Shown here: positions 36,623 to 56,600 of the stretch, in pieces
How positions within the stretch are numbered: the first letter of the stretch is position 1
How the letters are laid out: every line of letters starts with the position of its first letter
Assembly (NCBI RefSeq): GCF_000002425.4
Contig: NC_037271.1
Span: 3,181,404 to 3,245,403, forward strand
Length of the DNA stretch: 64,000 nt
Reading direction: 5' to 3'
Source: Physcomitrium patens
Lineage: Eukaryota > Streptophyta > Bryopsida > Funariales > Funariaceae
The notes under the pieces: model-generated
What the model saw: only the letters and a program-made list of their open reading frames with translations
What the model was told of the DNA's origin: nothing
Databases searched by the model: none
Program-made: the position numbers and the translations under genes

Positions 36623-38203
36623 TCATTCGAATCCACTCGTTCCGTTTCTGTTTTCAACACCCAAGAACTGGGGCGAGTATGATTTTGTTTATTTATTTAT
36701 TTTTTTTGTCTTGTAGAGGATTACATTTGAACAGACAGGCTGCAGATGGTGCGTGTGTATATAGGTTAGTAAGGCAGACAGTGGAATATTAGATGTTGGT
36801 GACGCATACAATACCAGTATTCCACATTTGTGCACAGTTTTCAAATCGCACCACATTGAGATTGGCTTTGTACGCAGATTTATCTTTACAGATACCTCGA
36901 GATTGTATGCGATAGCATGTACATCTAAGTCGTGATATTGCAAGGCGGTGCTTGTGAAACTCTACTGGTAAAGTGGAGCTATCTTCTGTCCAAAGATCTG
37001 GCATGGATCTAGACTTGCTCTGAGTATCATGCAAATTTCACTAGCAGGGCAGTCCTAACAGTAACTTATGTGGACTCCAATGGAAAGCAAAATGTGCCCG
37101 GCCCTTGTGTAGCAGCATATTCTGTCATTCTATAATCCTAATATTCTGGCCTACTTGTCTTGATTCATATTCAACATCTCGAGTGTAATTAGAGTCATGG
37201 GTTGTGGGTACTATAGGAGGTGTCAAGGAGGAGAATGGGTGAGTGAATGACAAAGAATTGAGAAGTCAATGAGAGTGCCAACATAAAAATCAATAAAGAA
37301 TATAATTTGTTAAGAGATATTAGCAAAATTGAGCATAATTTTTGGAGAATTTTAATTGAGGACATCAAGATTGGGTCCAAAAGAAAGGATCTTCTTATTT
37401 ATAAGTTAGCAAAATTAATATTAAAAGGCATCAATATTAAAGTGATTAGTTTCCTTTCAAAGGTAATGTTTTATTTTGAAATATTACATTGTATGTTTAT
37501 TTGAGCTACATATATTATCCTAGGATTACTTTTATCATTTTTGAACTATATATTTTTGAACATATATTTTCTAAATTTAAGAGTTCAAGAATTGGATGAA
37601 TATTTGATTTAAATACTTTTCTTTAATTTATGATTTAGAAACTATTTCTTTGTAATCAATTATCTCTGTTTTAATAAAAAGATTGTTAAAGGATTTTAAT
37701 AAGTCTTTGATTCATGATTTAACTACTAGTTTATATAGCATTTATGCTAATATTTTCTCTCTCGTTTTCTTTTTATAATGTCTAGAATTAAAATATTTTC
37801 ATAATGACACCAGGATTATGCGCACAAATTTAGTCAAGAAAAGATGCTAAATTTGAATTTCTATAAATCGCACCTGGTATCGTCCTTGTGCTCTATATGT
37901 ACAATATCATTAACCAGTACCAGCTGCTCAATAAAGCCAACGTACATGCTTGCTTCTTGGTGATTTAACAACCTGCATCCGAGTCAATGCAAAAGCAACC
38001 CCCAAGGAACAATGAAGATCTATGGTTTTGGAAAAGGGGTCAGTAACATCAAAAATGGAATCGAGAGTTAACCTTGCAACCCCCTCGAGGTTAATAATAA
38101 TGATAATAGTAATAAAATCAGAAACCAGAACTTTAGGGCTAAGACACAAAAGCCTAAAACCCTGGGAGGATTTCACTTCAATCGCTGATTGACTGCCAAG
38201 CAG
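36623..38203. other. Convergent spacer between the LRR gene and MO25
   Basis: The LRR 3' UTR lies at the left and the MO25 3' UTR at the right, with AT-rich DNA between about 37.2 and 37.8 kb. No gene was seen. Confidence 0.6.
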
Positions 38204-39235
38204 CTAACGACTTCGAAGATTCAAAGACGATAATCCCTCGATCTCCTTCACCAGAAGCTCTTTCTCCTCATCAAACTGCTCATCTTCTTTGTCAATATGG
38301 AAATTGTCCAGAAACCTCAGCAGCTTCTCACGGTTCTTGGCGAGTATACTGACGATCTGAGGCGGTTTCTGTGGATTTGCAACGAAAACTTTGAATACGT
38401 GGAACGCAGATGCCTGGATGTTTTTGCTAGGATCTGTTATCAATGTCATCATCACTCGCAGGTTTCGAACATCAGAAATGTATAGCATCATAATTGCGGA
38501 GTTTGAGCGCTCCAACAAAATGTCGCTGAGAAGCTTTAAAGATTGCCGCCTCGTAACATAATTCGTAGACCGAAGCAATTTGTCGAAGTTGGCGAAGAAA
38601 GAAGCGTAGCGAGAGGACAAATATGCCACCACCACTGGATTATGTCTGGTAAGGAGCTCCTTGAATGTAGCGAAGGCGTCTGATGCGACATCGAAGTTAG
38701 GAGTCTCCACAAACTTGAAAAACATCTCGAAGCTCACAGACTCCAGCATGTATTTCGCCAGGGTCACATACCTGGCGCACTCCCGCAGCATAGTACCACA
38801 ATTCAGAGCAACTTCTTTGTTTTCGTAGCACAAAACTAGGTAGTCCAGGAGCTCGGTGTGACTTTCCAGATACTCAAGTCCGCATTGTGTAGCACCGACT
38901 TTCTGCCTCAACACTGCACCCCAAATGTGTACGCAATCCTTGCGCGCTTCCCAATCCATTGTCGGAATCTTCTGCACAATGAGCTCTAGGACATCAATCT
39001 TGCATATCTCCTGAATGACCTCGGCAACAACCTCAGCATTGGGCTCCGTATCGCTATCCCCCAAAAGCAGATCCTTCATCGCCTTGAGATTCTTGTCCAC
39101 CTCCTCCATCGATTTCTCCAGGAGTCGTGTGTCGCCCATTGTCTTCGTGTCAAGTGACGACAACGATTCTTTCACCTGCCGCACTAGCTCGGCGGGTGTC
39201 TTGGGCTTCAACTGTTTGAAGAAAGAAAACGACAT
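38204..39235 (-). CDS. MO25: MO25/CAB39-like scaffold protein
   Basis: MO25 is a helical-repeat scaffold that binds STRAD/GCK-type kinases. In animals it activates LKB1, and in fungi and plants it acts with germinal-centre kinases in polarity and cell-separation pathways. This is a single uninterrupted frame of 343 aa, the usual family length. It starts MSFSFFKQLKPKTPAELVR, matching the N-terminal 'FKxxxKxPxELVR' block. Later signatures include 'ALNCGTMLRECARY', 'FDVASDAFATFKELLTRH', 'TNYVTRRQSLKLLSDILL' and 'IQASAFHVFKVFVANPQKP'. 'EDEQFDEEKELLVKEI' lies near the C-terminus. No introns lie within the CDS. It is divergently arranged with RBX1. No defects were seen. Confidence 0.96.
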   Translation of the reverse strand: MSFSFFKQLKPKTPAELVRQVKESLSSLDTKTMGDTRLLEKSMEEVDKNLKAMKDLLLGDSDTEPNAEVVAEVIQEICKIDVLELIVQKIPTMDWEARKDCVHIWGAVLRQKVGATQCGLEYLESHTELLDYLVLCYENKEVALNCGTMLRECARYVTLAKYMLESVSFEMFFKFVETPNFDVASDAFATFKELLTRHNPVVVAYLSSRYASFFANFDKLLRSTNYVTRRQSLKLLSDILLERSNSAIMMLYISDVRNLRVMMTLITDPSKNIQASAFHVFKVFVANPQKPPQIVSILAKNREKLLRFLDNFHIDKEDEQFDEEKELLVKEIEGLSSLNLRSR

Positions 39236-40453
39236 AGCTGAAGAATTGTACTAACTAACTGAAAGAAGTGCTAATCCCGCAATTTATAGAACATAACGGC
39301 TCCACCGTTGCTCTCGTGAGAGAACACGGCGACCTCAACCACACCGAGGATTTCAACCCTTAAGAGCTCTTTCCAAGACAACGAAACTCCCATTCCCATA
39401 CCTAGAAACAGAGCTACACTATCATACTCAAACGAACAACGGAAGCACAAGATGTCCCACTTCCAGAACTTTCGCAATCCCAGAAACCAAATAACATTCG
39501 GAATTCTAACATCACAACGAAACACACAAAAGCAATCAAAACCACCTGATCAAGCATGCGCCGACTTTAGCATCGATCCAAGGATCAGCAAAAATGAACT
39601 CAACAACTTCCAGAATGCTGCACAATCGGACAGGCAACACTCACACAACTTTATGAGCGGAGGACACATCCAACTTTTGGCAATCCGATGAATAGAACCC
39701 CGTTCGTCAGAACCCAACTATCGAACGACCCATACACATCATGAGAATCTCGAAAACAAGGAAACGAAGGAACGTCGTGTCTGAGGCCCGCATCCGAAAG
39801 AAGGCGCGACGCCTTCCTTGGAAACGGATGAACAGACACTGCGAAATGCCGTCGTCGAAGGTCATTGCGTGTGTGCCCGAGGTTTGACGTCTCCCATCCA
39901 ATAGAAACTTTGATGTTGTTCCATTTCCACTTAGCCTTTGTTGTCGTCACCCAGCTTTCCCTTGACCCTTCACTTCAGTTATTTAAATATAGATCTCCAG
40001 ATGTATTGTAGTTGTCTGCGCATCCTGCTCGCTCACTTAAGATTTATCTGTTCATATATTTCCACCAGTCTGTAAACTGTTGGCTAATTGACTTCTCGGT
40101 CTGCATAAAGTCTGAGAACTATGCTTCTACGGTAAGTTCCAAAGAATTCTGACCCTTTTTCTGTTCCTGAAGTTTACCGGTTTTCTCGAAGTATCTTATA
40201 GCGTTGCCGCAGCACCGAATTATTTGTATGAACTTCTTGCCTCTTATCGCTCGTGTAATTACGGTTTTTTATGTGAAGATTTGAGTTGGGGGCTCACGAA
40301 GAGCGAAGCGAAGGCCGCTCACTCAATTCAGTCGCAGCACACTGGGATCAATTTCGATCTCTCGCGACGAGTTTGGTGCGGTGGGTAACCTAGACTTACT
40401 AGCTTGCAGAATAGCAGTCTTTTGTAACGACCATGCCCGATCGAAGTCGTAAG
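39236..40453. promoter_or_regulatory. Shared intergenic region between divergent MO25 and RBX1
   Basis: About 1.2 kb separates the two start codons. It carries both 5' UTRs and probably both promoters. No coding exon was recognised, although short ORFs occur on both strands. Confidence 0.5.
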
Positions 40454-41483
<1,030 letters not shown>

Positions 41484-41782
41484 AGCCTGGACCTTGTGTA
41501 CATTCTCGTGAATAATGAAAACGATGACACCCTCAAGTTTTCAGAATTTCCGAACTTCTGTGTCACAAGCGTGATTTGGTCCTAATTTGGGACCGTTCAA
41601 TTTCAGATCTGTCACTAGCAGGAGGTGACTGGTATATACTAGGCAAAGAAAGATTCTTTTCTCTGTGTTCATAAATGTTGAGGATAAACACAAATTAAAT
41701 TCCATCCATGCTCTGTATCGACCCAGAACTGAGTAGTACAAAATTGAATCCCTGTCTAGCATCCATGCCCGACAGAGGACTT
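41484..41782. other. Convergent 3' regions of RBX1 and LysRS
   Basis: Only about 300 bp separates the two stop codons, so the 3' UTRs of these convergent genes are likely adjacent or overlapping. Confidence 0.6.
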
Positions 41783-47351
<5,569 letters not shown>

Positions 47352-50150
47352 CGCTCGCGGATTGCTTGCAAAGGAAGGAGCACTTGGAGCTCGCAGCGCG
47401 TGAGCCTTCTTCCTCCAGCGAGACAAGACAGGCAAGAGTGGGCCGGGTGAGGTTTCCTTGGTATTTCCATTCACCCGGCCCACTTTATAGCGAGGCTTTT
47501 GTTTTAAAGGGGATTCATGTAGAGCTGATTAAACCCCGTCCCCCATCTTTTTGTTAAAATTGAAGGTAGTTTGATTGGGAGGAGGTGGACTCACATATGC
47601 CTTGCATTCTTGGCAATAGTGACCTTGACATTTGTATTGATAAATTTAGGTGTGTGTATGATATTTTGGTTGATAGATTAAATTTAAATAAAACCTACAG
47701 CCAATGCTAAATTAACAAATTTATCAATACAAATATATTTAAACTTGTTATGGTCATTTTGGTGTGAGGAAATGCCCCCTCTTAGGTGGTATTTGTGGAT
47801 GCATGGGAAGTGAAGAGTTTCCCAAACCAATGAATTTCGTATTTTTATCTTTGTATGTGTGTGTTTTTTTAAAAGCTTCATTTCCACATGAATTCTTGTC
47901 ATGGTTGATGCATAAAAATTGATTTTAGGATTGATCATTGGTAATCATTGTTAGGATTATTTTGCTCAAAATTTCCAAGTCTATTAAAATATATTTATTT
48001 TAGCAATAATATTCATGATATGCAACATCATACAATTAAATATAATATAAAATATTAAGTCCTAAATAATGACCTTAATATTTCTACATGACAAGCAAAA
48101 GATATAAATGTTTTTATTCAATGCAATTATGTCCAACATCAAAGTTATTTACATATGTACAACTATGTGATACAACCAAAGACAAGACTGTAATCAAAAT
48201 TTCATTTACATAATGTTCCTAAAGCTTTAGAATATCCTATAACCAATGGATTGAGTAAACTTTTCCAAAGTTTATCAAAGGTCTACTTTTAGTAGAAAAA
48301 GGATACCAAGGTAGACATTAGAAAATAATCTCTTGTGTTCAAAACTGTAATTCAAACCCTAAAGTTTAATTTCAAAGTTTCAAAGCATAAGTTACTACAA
48401 AAAGCAGCAAGCAAATTCACAATACAATCAACTTAGATAAGATACGAGACATATATTAGGTGAAGATATTTAGACTAAGCATAAAAATCAATTATAAACC
48501 CTAGTTTTATATTAGGAAAACCTGATGAACATCCAAATGAAGAAGATTAATTGAAAAAAATAAATTAACAAAGAGCTTTTCTTGTTGACTCATATGCCAG
48601 ACAGCAATCTGCATTTGCAAGAACACTTCATGTCATTGTTGGATCAAACCCTAAATAGAGTCCTTTCACTCCTTTGGCAGCAAAAGTCTTTCTAAGCGGA
48701 GCATTGGTGCCTTTGTACTTGGGGGTTCTAATTATTGTCTACTTGAATGATACTCTTGATAACGTCCATTGGGTAGACAGATATTCAGAACATAGAAATA
48801 TATATATATATATATATATATCTTTTATTCATCTCATATATATATATATATATATATTTATTCATGAAACCTGCATAAATATTTTTTTTAAAATTAAATA
48901 TATGCAAGTTTATATCATTGGATATTGATATCAAGGAAATCATCAAAAATTAATAATCCGTATTTTTTTGTTATTTTATTTATTTACACTTTGTATTCAA
49001 TGTATAAAGAAGCAATAAATATAAACATTGTTTTTAAAATACTTAAAAAGTACTAAAATTGCTCTCAATGAATTTTGTAATTTTTTTTAAAATAAAATAA
49101 AACTCAAATTTACCTACAATAATAAAAAAAATATTTAAAAATATATATATATTTTTAATATTTAAAAAATATCTTTGAATTATTTGATTTGGTTTAAAAA
49201 ATTATTGAAATTTGGCTTATTTGTTGCTAACCTAAGATACTATTGTAAGATTTTTAATAAAAAAAAAAAAAAAAATACATAAAATTTTCATTATTCAAAT
49301 TATCTTTCTCTTTTTCACCTTTTTATTTATTTCTTTTAATTTTTTTTAATATTTTCTTCTTTTCATATTAAAAGCAAGGAACTAGCAAATTTTTACCTTT
49401 AGATTTTTTTTTAAAATCACTAAATTACATATACTTCCAAAAAAAAAATTAATATGTAAATTTTAATTGCATTGTACTTGAAAGAAATTGAACATTGTAA
49501 TAATTACTACAATAAAGGCAAATTAAGTGACTACAATGAGTAAGTGGTTGTAGACACACAAAGGAATTTAAAGATGAGACAAATTTTATATATCAATTAT
49601 AAGTATATATATAATTTTTTTTAATACATACTCTGTATCATAAAATATAAATTTTATTTAAATAAAATATAAATAATTAAGTTAAAAAATTATATTAAAA
49701 ACCATTTATTATATAATAATTCAAAAAATATTTATATATGTTTATGTTTTGTTAAATATTATTTTATGTTTTAAGTAATTTAATTAATATATAATTAAAA
49801 TAAAATCTAAAACTTTAACTTTATTACATAAGTATTTCTAATGGATAGTTATTATTTTTAAAGTATTATAATATCAATAAATTCATTACAAGATCAATCA
49901 ATTTTATTGTAAATGTAATAATCATCTCATTTGCTATTAGTTCGAAATCAAATATAATATTACCTCTTGTAAGTTTTAGGATTAGTTCATCTCTCGAAAC
50001 ATAACCTATAGGAGGTTAAAACTTACTAGGTTTAGCCAAAATCATGAATCTGCTCAAGTGTCCACTTGTTGCTAGCCTAGTGCTTTTCCTCCTATATGAC
50101 CAACACTTGCATACTCCATATAATGTTGTGCTTTACAAATGTCCAATGAC
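47352..50150. other. LysRS upstream region, then AT-rich spacer
   Basis: 47.35-47.6 kb is the LysRS promoter/5' side. The rest is strongly AT-rich, with two (TA)n runs at 48800-48822 and about 48837-48857 separated by TCTTTTATTCATCTC, and long A and T runs near 49.26 kb. No gene was seen. Confidence 0.6.
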
Positions 50151-50154
50151 TGTT

Positions 50155-50960
50155 GATCTACAAGTATAGGGATGCAAAACTTTTGATCTCATAGAGGGCT
50201 CTTGTAGAGTGGACCAAAATCGAGTTTAAGTTTGCAAAAGCACTCTCACAAGTTGCTATTAGAAAAATTCTATAGAAATTCAAACCATTGCTCAACAAAA
50301 AATTGTTGGCTATAAGAAGGAAATCGCAGGGATCACCATTGTATTCAAAGCCAATGCCAACGGAACCCACAAATTGCCATTGATTTTTTATCAGCCATGC
50401 CTAAAAGCTCTGCTGCTTCAATTGTTGCACAAGCAAACAAATAGTTTTTTTTTTTTTTTTTTTTTTTTTTATTATTATCAATCCAATAAGAAAGCATAGA
50501 TGACCAAGGTTTTTTTTCCTACGAAGGTTCAAAAATCTTGACAAAGAGATGGGAAGGGCACGCGGGTGGATCTTGCTCCTTGTAGACAATGCACTATTGT
50601 ATATTATAAATGACCAAATTTCTCCAAAAATGGATATTTGTGTGCTTTTTCCAAATGTAACTTCAAAGATCCAACCAATAGATGTTGGAATCATTGCAGC
50701 ATTCAAGCAACACTATCAATGCTTCCATATGTGGACAATCAAAATGAGATTAAGATACAATTGTGGTAGTCACTTATAGCTTAGGCAAAACTATCTCCAA
50801 AAATAATATAAAATTGTTTCCAACATTTTAGATTGTTTGAGTAGACATCCAAAGTTGATAGACAATCAAAGAAAATGGTGCACATATTGAGCTTGGTGAT
50901 TGCAAAATTGTTGAGTTTGTCTGTCATCAATAAGCAGAAGGAGGTGAAGGTATTAACAAC
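50155..50960 (+). pseudogene. pogo/Tigger-like (DDE) transposase remnant
   Basis: Plus-strand translation over frame breaks gives the order of a Tc1/mariner-superfamily pogo transposase. A CENP-B-type HTH piece 'EWTKIEFKFAKALSQVAIRKIL' is near 50205, then 'GITIVFKANANGTHKLPLIF' near 50325. 'NKKA' stop 'MTKVF' follows near 50490. 'KEMGRARGWILLLVDNALLY' near 50540 includes the LLLVDNA block with a catalytic Asp. 'NVTSKIQPIDVGIIAAFKQHY' near 50655 is the PNxTSxxQPxDxGxIxxFK signature with the next catalytic Asp. A roughly 28-bp T run at 50443-50470 sits in the middle of the coding sequence. Stops and frameshifts mean it is inactive. No terminal repeats were identified. Confidence 0.78.
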
Positions 50961-52043
50961 ACCTTCAAAGAAGACTGTGTACTAGCGTTATTTATATGCA
51001 AGGAAAAGCTATAGAGCCTTTTTGTGGTTATTTCCATGTTGGACATTGGAGATGTAGGTAAAGAAACTATCTACAAGACTCTTTGCAACATTCAAAAGAA
51101 GTTGTATACAAAAGTCCTTGAATAGACCATGTTAGATTCTTCGCTAAGCTAAATTCTCTACTATTTACACCCTCTTCAAAGTTATAGCCTTCTAGTTTTT
51201 CCCTCCTTGGCCATAACTGATAACTTATGAGAATTATAACTTCACTATAGTGTAACCAAGTCAGTTCAATTTATCAAAACTTATCACCGGTTATAACATA
51301 CTGAAAGGTAACTTAAAAGAAATAATACTATATATTTCTTTGTACAAAAAATACATTAATTATCACATATTAAATTAACATGTGTAAAAACACATTTGCA
51401 AAAGGGTCATCATTGAGAAAAGATAATATTCTCATGAGAATACTGGAAAATTCTTCCTGCAAATTCGAAGTATTGGAGGGCATCCTTTGAGGATTGGCTA
51501 GGGTGATGTCAATGCCAAGTCTTGTGCACAATATTTTTACACCTGTGTATGCTATCAAGACGAATCACAGCATCTCTGAGAGCTACTATACCAAGATTAT
51601 GATCTATTGTTCCACACAGAAGAAATACGAGGAAAAACAAAAAAGCAAAAAACAAAAACAAAATAAAAGAAAAAACAAAACAAAACAAAACAAAAAACAA
51701 ACAAACAAAGAAAAACAAAGAAAAACATATCAGACAAAAAAAGCAGAAAAATAAAAATGAACCTGTCACTCAAAAACACTATCATCCCTTTAGCTGTGTC
51801 AGATGATTGAATGCAGTAAAACCAGTTTCACTAGGTGAATGTAAAGCATGTCCTTGCCCAGTGGTACTACTTCCGAAGAACTAAGGCAGCTTTGAAGCTC
51901 TGAACAAGGATTTCATGATTAGAGTTGTTCCTTCATCGTCAACTCTGAAATGTCTCCAAATACTGCTTCCTCTACATACATGCAACCATTGTTGCAACTG
52001 CACCTGGCCAAATTTAATTTAGACCAAGAAGCTTGTACCTGGT
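50961..52043. other. Spacer downstream of the RNI-like gene
   Basis: AT-rich DNA with an A-rich AAAAC/AAAGA simple-sequence block at about 51635-51760. No gene was seen; the last part is the probable 3' UTR of the gene at 52044. Confidence 0.55.
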
Positions 52044-53694
52044 CTAGAAACCTTGCAGGTGGGTTCGAGGGAAGCAAGGAACGTTGGGGTAGAGTGTATC
52101 ATCACTCAAAGCATCGTCATCAACCACAAGGTCCTTCGGCAACAGCCCGAATTCAAGTTCGGGTTTATCTGCTTGTTTATCCTCCCATTTTCGCAACTGC
52201 AGCAAGGAAGGGTGAAGTACTTTGGGCTTTGGTACTACCTGCATTCATTCCAGAAGACGATTCATGGTGTGCATCATCCAGAACTGAGAAAGGCGGAGGA
52301 GGGAATGCTGAAGAGTTCAGTCTTCAATAGTCAAACAGGCGACCATGACTGGGTTCAAAGTCTCAGTTCAGGAAGAGCCTAGCCAGAGAATTTTCAAGTA
52401 ATGGTGAGTAAAAGTAGACCAACTCACATAGAGCACTGGTCTCTCGTAATTGACAAGGGTGGGGCAATCAAGGAAGAGGACTTGTAGCTTTTTCGAATCG
52501 TACAATCCTGTCAGAGTTGTGAGCTGTTGACTCCATACCATAAGGCTGGATAGCTCGAGGCAATTGTCAATAACAAGGCTCTGTAAATTGCGAGCTTCTA
52601 TCAATGCCTTCGTGAGGGATTTTGAGCGACTTAGAGATAGCCACTCCAGCGATGTGCACTGTCCCACAAATACATCTGATAAGACATGAGAAACCCGACA
52701 CAGTAAACCATTGTTCACACACTTGTGCGGTAGATGAAGTTGGAAACATCAGGTTCAATAGTTATTCTGAAAATTCGAAAACTATTCGTGCAAAGAGCAG
52801 TACCTGTATTAGGACAAACTCTAGAGCATCCATGCAACCAATGTCGAGACGTTTCAATCCCGTGAGAATCTCATATGGTGATAACACAAATCTCTTTAAG
52901 AGATAAGCTCCTCGTATACAGAAAAATTCCTGGAACCCGTTCTTGAACCAAGTTAGATGTCCTATGACTTTTAAATGATATTTTCCAACCAAAGAGAGGG
53001 TTAGACTATTCATTGCAGAAAATGGCTTTTCTAGAATACTTGGTCAAACAAAATAGCGTTCTCAAGAGAAACAGTAAATCACAAACAAAAATATGTCATT
53101 ACACACGAGCATACCATTAGGGGCACTGACCAGGTTAGGTCGTGGGATGCTAAATAGCTCTTTTAAGAAATCCTCTGCAAGAGTCTTGCTCCATATCATG
53201 TCTAACTGCAGGCACTTGGGGATTAGAGACACGGCTGCTTGCAGAAGAGTTCGGTGCTTATATTTGCTCTTGTACACATAAGAAACGGTAGCAAAAATAT
53301 GTAGCAAGATTTGCCAGACCTCTTTGACAGCTGCAAGAAATTCTATTCGAATGACACCAAACTTTGGCGATAACGCGGAACTTGGCATCGACTCATATGG
53401 TCTACTCCAAGTTCCCCACCGTACAGTCTGTTGTCAACCACCAACGTGATTAATATACGATCAAGGATTACTGAAAAGAACAGGATTGAGGGAATGGTTA
53501 CTGAGTTGAGCACATAGTTATATCAGCACTCATAAATAGCAGCAGCTACCCTTTAGATCTTTGAGAATAAAATCCAGCTGACAAGCTCAGATAAAGCATG
53601 CAGTCGGAATGTCCCATACCTTCGCCCAACCAGGGTCAGGCTTCCGTTTTTTTCCTTTTGCTTTCTTCCCCTTCCCTTTCTTTTTGGGACCCAT
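52044..53694 (-). CDS. RNI-like leucine-rich-repeat protein with lysine-rich N-terminus
   Basis: Function unknown. Minus-strand model: 53694-53620, 53427-53115, 53030-52804, 52721-52428 and 52238-52044, about 367 aa, ending THLQGF. The N-terminus is MGPKKKGKGKKAKGKKRKPD, strongly basic and NLS-like. A 'WGTWSRPYESMPSSALSPKFG' segment and a helical stretch (FLAAVKEVWQILLHIF) follow. Irregular LRRs of the ribonuclease-inhibitor-like type come next (LTGLKRLDIGCMDALEFVL; CTSLEWLSLSRSKSL; LQSLVIDNCLELSSLMVWSQ; KKLQVLFLDCPTLVNYE), then an acidic tail (VVDDDALSDDTL). The junction between exons 3 and 4 is ambiguous. An alternative uses the donor after GACATTG in exon 3 and the acceptor before 52675; both models keep frame. 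No F-box was recognised. It could be complete or lack an upstream exon. Confidence 0.72.
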
Positions 53695-56600
53695 CTCCTT
53701 TGGAACCTTTTCAGTTACACCCTTGTAGAAACGCTATGACCAGTTCAAGCCATGGTAAGGCCATAGCCAGCTCGGGCAAACTCTTCGCACTGCATATGGT
53801 TCCACATCAAGGCACTACGAATCAGCATCTCGGGAATGAAGGATGAGATCTATACCATAATTATCTTGGAAAACGAAATTGACTGCAGCTAATTGGTATG
53901 AAAATTAATGAATTGAATCGCTTCATCTCCACTGACTCTAGAATTTCGAAGGAAAATTGTCATCCATTGCTGGAATTAGTTCACAGCACTCCGAGGCGTA
54001 ATTTTTAGGTCTGATGTGATCTGTTTTATGTAACAGTTTCCCAGCTGCTAACGCTTCATTTCTCTCAACGTGCCATTCACAGCGTCTGCCTGCCAATTGA
54101 AAGATTCAAAGATTACCTCAAGGGCCAACTTCACTCCTATCGGTTTCAAAATTTTCAAAGTTTCTCATGCACCAACAGTCGAAATCGTAACGCAAACAAT
54201 ATGGCTAATTTCGTGGCTATGGCGTGGAGGACTTTTAGTTCACCCAAAAGGTTTAGAGCTACTGTTATTTCGAACTACTACTCGAACCTCAAGCAGGTCA
54301 TCAGTCTGATAGCTAGGTCTGCATGATTTCCCTCCATCCATTGCAGAAAATCACAACACAACTTCTCGTCAAACGCAACTACATCAATGTAGGATCTAAA
54401 GCAAAAATTTCACTCACACCTATACCGGATGTGCAGCTCTAAACACAATTTCCCAAGAACCCAACAACTTAAACCTTCCTTACAAATTTCCCACTCTCTT
54501 GAACTGCAACTCTGGCCCTGGTCGACGTCCAACGAATTCTCCCTAACCAAGTAGAATCGACTGCAAGGCAAGGTTGAAATGAAGAATACACACGAGTAAC
54601 CAACAGCGAGAGATTGCCAGAGCACAGCGCAGCGAAAGTATTTGCGACGCTGAGCTTCCACGAGGAAGTCCTCCAGATACAACGACTAGACAGATGGGGA
54701 AGTAGCGGAGGAGGGGGAGGAGGCGGAGATTGTGTAGCCTGGTGTAATACATTGATAGAAAGCCCCAGAAATCCTAGAGCTCCGGGAGATGGAGAGTGTT
54801 GCATTCGGTTACGACGCATCGCGATGGTTGAGATCAGCGCAAAGCGCCGCGATGAAGCCAAACGTCGAGGCTCAAGCGATGGTGATGGGACTCTCTCAAC
54901 CAACCGAAACCGAGAACCATGCTTCGAAGTTTCGAACTCGCGTGGTTTGCCACTAAAATTTGGATAAAGAAAATGTGAAAAATCAATCAAATTTTCACTT
55001 TGGGAATGATGGTTATAGCAGAAATAAAAATAAATAAATAAATAAAAAAATCCCACTATCTATATAATAAGGAAATTTATATATAAATATAAGACAAAGA
55101 GATAAAGAAGCCTTCTCATTGGCTAAAATCAAAGAAATTGTTAACCAGCATAAAATCTTACATAACCAATAGAAAGACCTCAAGTTTATTATTTGTAAAC
55201 AACTTTCAGCTAATTGCACAGTGGCACAAGTTTTGCCCAATGGCACAAGTTTCCACTAGTCTTATAATAAAAAGATTTGAAGTTGTTTCACCAATTTCAA
55301 AATAACTTGTGATTTTATGTGATTATGGGTGATTTACTTGTGTTTAAGTGTATTAGTAATATGAAATCAAAATTCATGATTTTGTAATCACTCATATTTT
55401 TTAGAGAACGTCCATAGGTGTCATATGTTTAACATAAATTAACGTTTTAGTTTTACACCTTATGTGTTAAATTTAATACAAAAAGTCTGAAATAAATTTT
55501 ACATTTTTTTAAAATTTACAATGTAACTCAATGAACAGTTTTCGACATAATTTTATTAAAGATTTTTTACAGATTTTTTTATGGCTTTTATATATAGCTT
55601 TTTGAGAATGTATTTTTAGTAATTTTTAGTAATTTAAAAAATGCTATGTTGCTACCTTGCCACTACATACTTTTATATAATATTATTTGATTTTTTATTC
55701 AAATGGATGGATTAAGTAGCAATCATCAAGGAACACTCGACTGATTAAAAAGTTAAAAACGTAAATTTTTCTTTTTTTAATAACATCTATAATAATACTG
55801 TTATGTTTGACATTTTTGAGAGAATTCAGTTTATTATTGTAGCATATTTTAGTTACAACCTTAGTTACTAAAAAAAATTAAAAGAAAGTTACTTTTTTGT
55901 ATATATATGTACATATTGAGAATTCAATTGATATTATCTATATTTTAAATTTTTGTTAAACAAAGTTTTTGTTGCTTTAATCTACAGTACCACTATACAT
56001 CTCTTCTTAATATTCTAAAAGTACAAGTTTTCATAAACATGATTTTTCTAAAAACCAGTTGCTAAAAAAATGATGTTACAAACAATGAATTTGAATAAGT
56101 TGAAAACCTGCTACAACTTTGTAAAACCTTATAAAAGCTTCTAGTAACTTTTGATACAAGCATTTAGAAATATGTTACAATTTTAGATAAGAAATCAAAT
56201 TGTTGATTTTTTAATTTAAAAAAACTTCTTCGAAGCTTGCTTAGTGATACCAAAACCCAAGTAAGAATCGATTTGTTTCATGAATCTATGCATTGCATTA
56301 CGAGGTTTCGATTCTGTAAAACACCTCAGTAAAGCACCGAAGTTGGAACAAACAAACTTGACTCCACTGGGCCATCAAAAATCAGAGTAGAAAAGCTGCT
56401 GTGATAGCGCATGCTCAGCTTTATCCAGGAATAGCAGGTGCCGAGTAAAAGAAGTAGAAGCAGCAGCAGCAGAAGAAGTAGAAGCAGAAGAAGTAAAAAA
56501 AGAAAAATAGGAGCGCAAAAACACACATGTGATAAGGCAATGCTCACACTCAACGTGGCAAAAACGAAGCACAAAAGTGTCGGTGAAGACAGCTTGGCTC

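Noticed and set aside
54469..55056. 195-codon open frame on the minus strand
   Set aside because: Low-complexity content (Pro, Ser and Arg runs), no recognised motif and no clear splice partners; it lies in the probable promoter/leader of the RNI-like gene.
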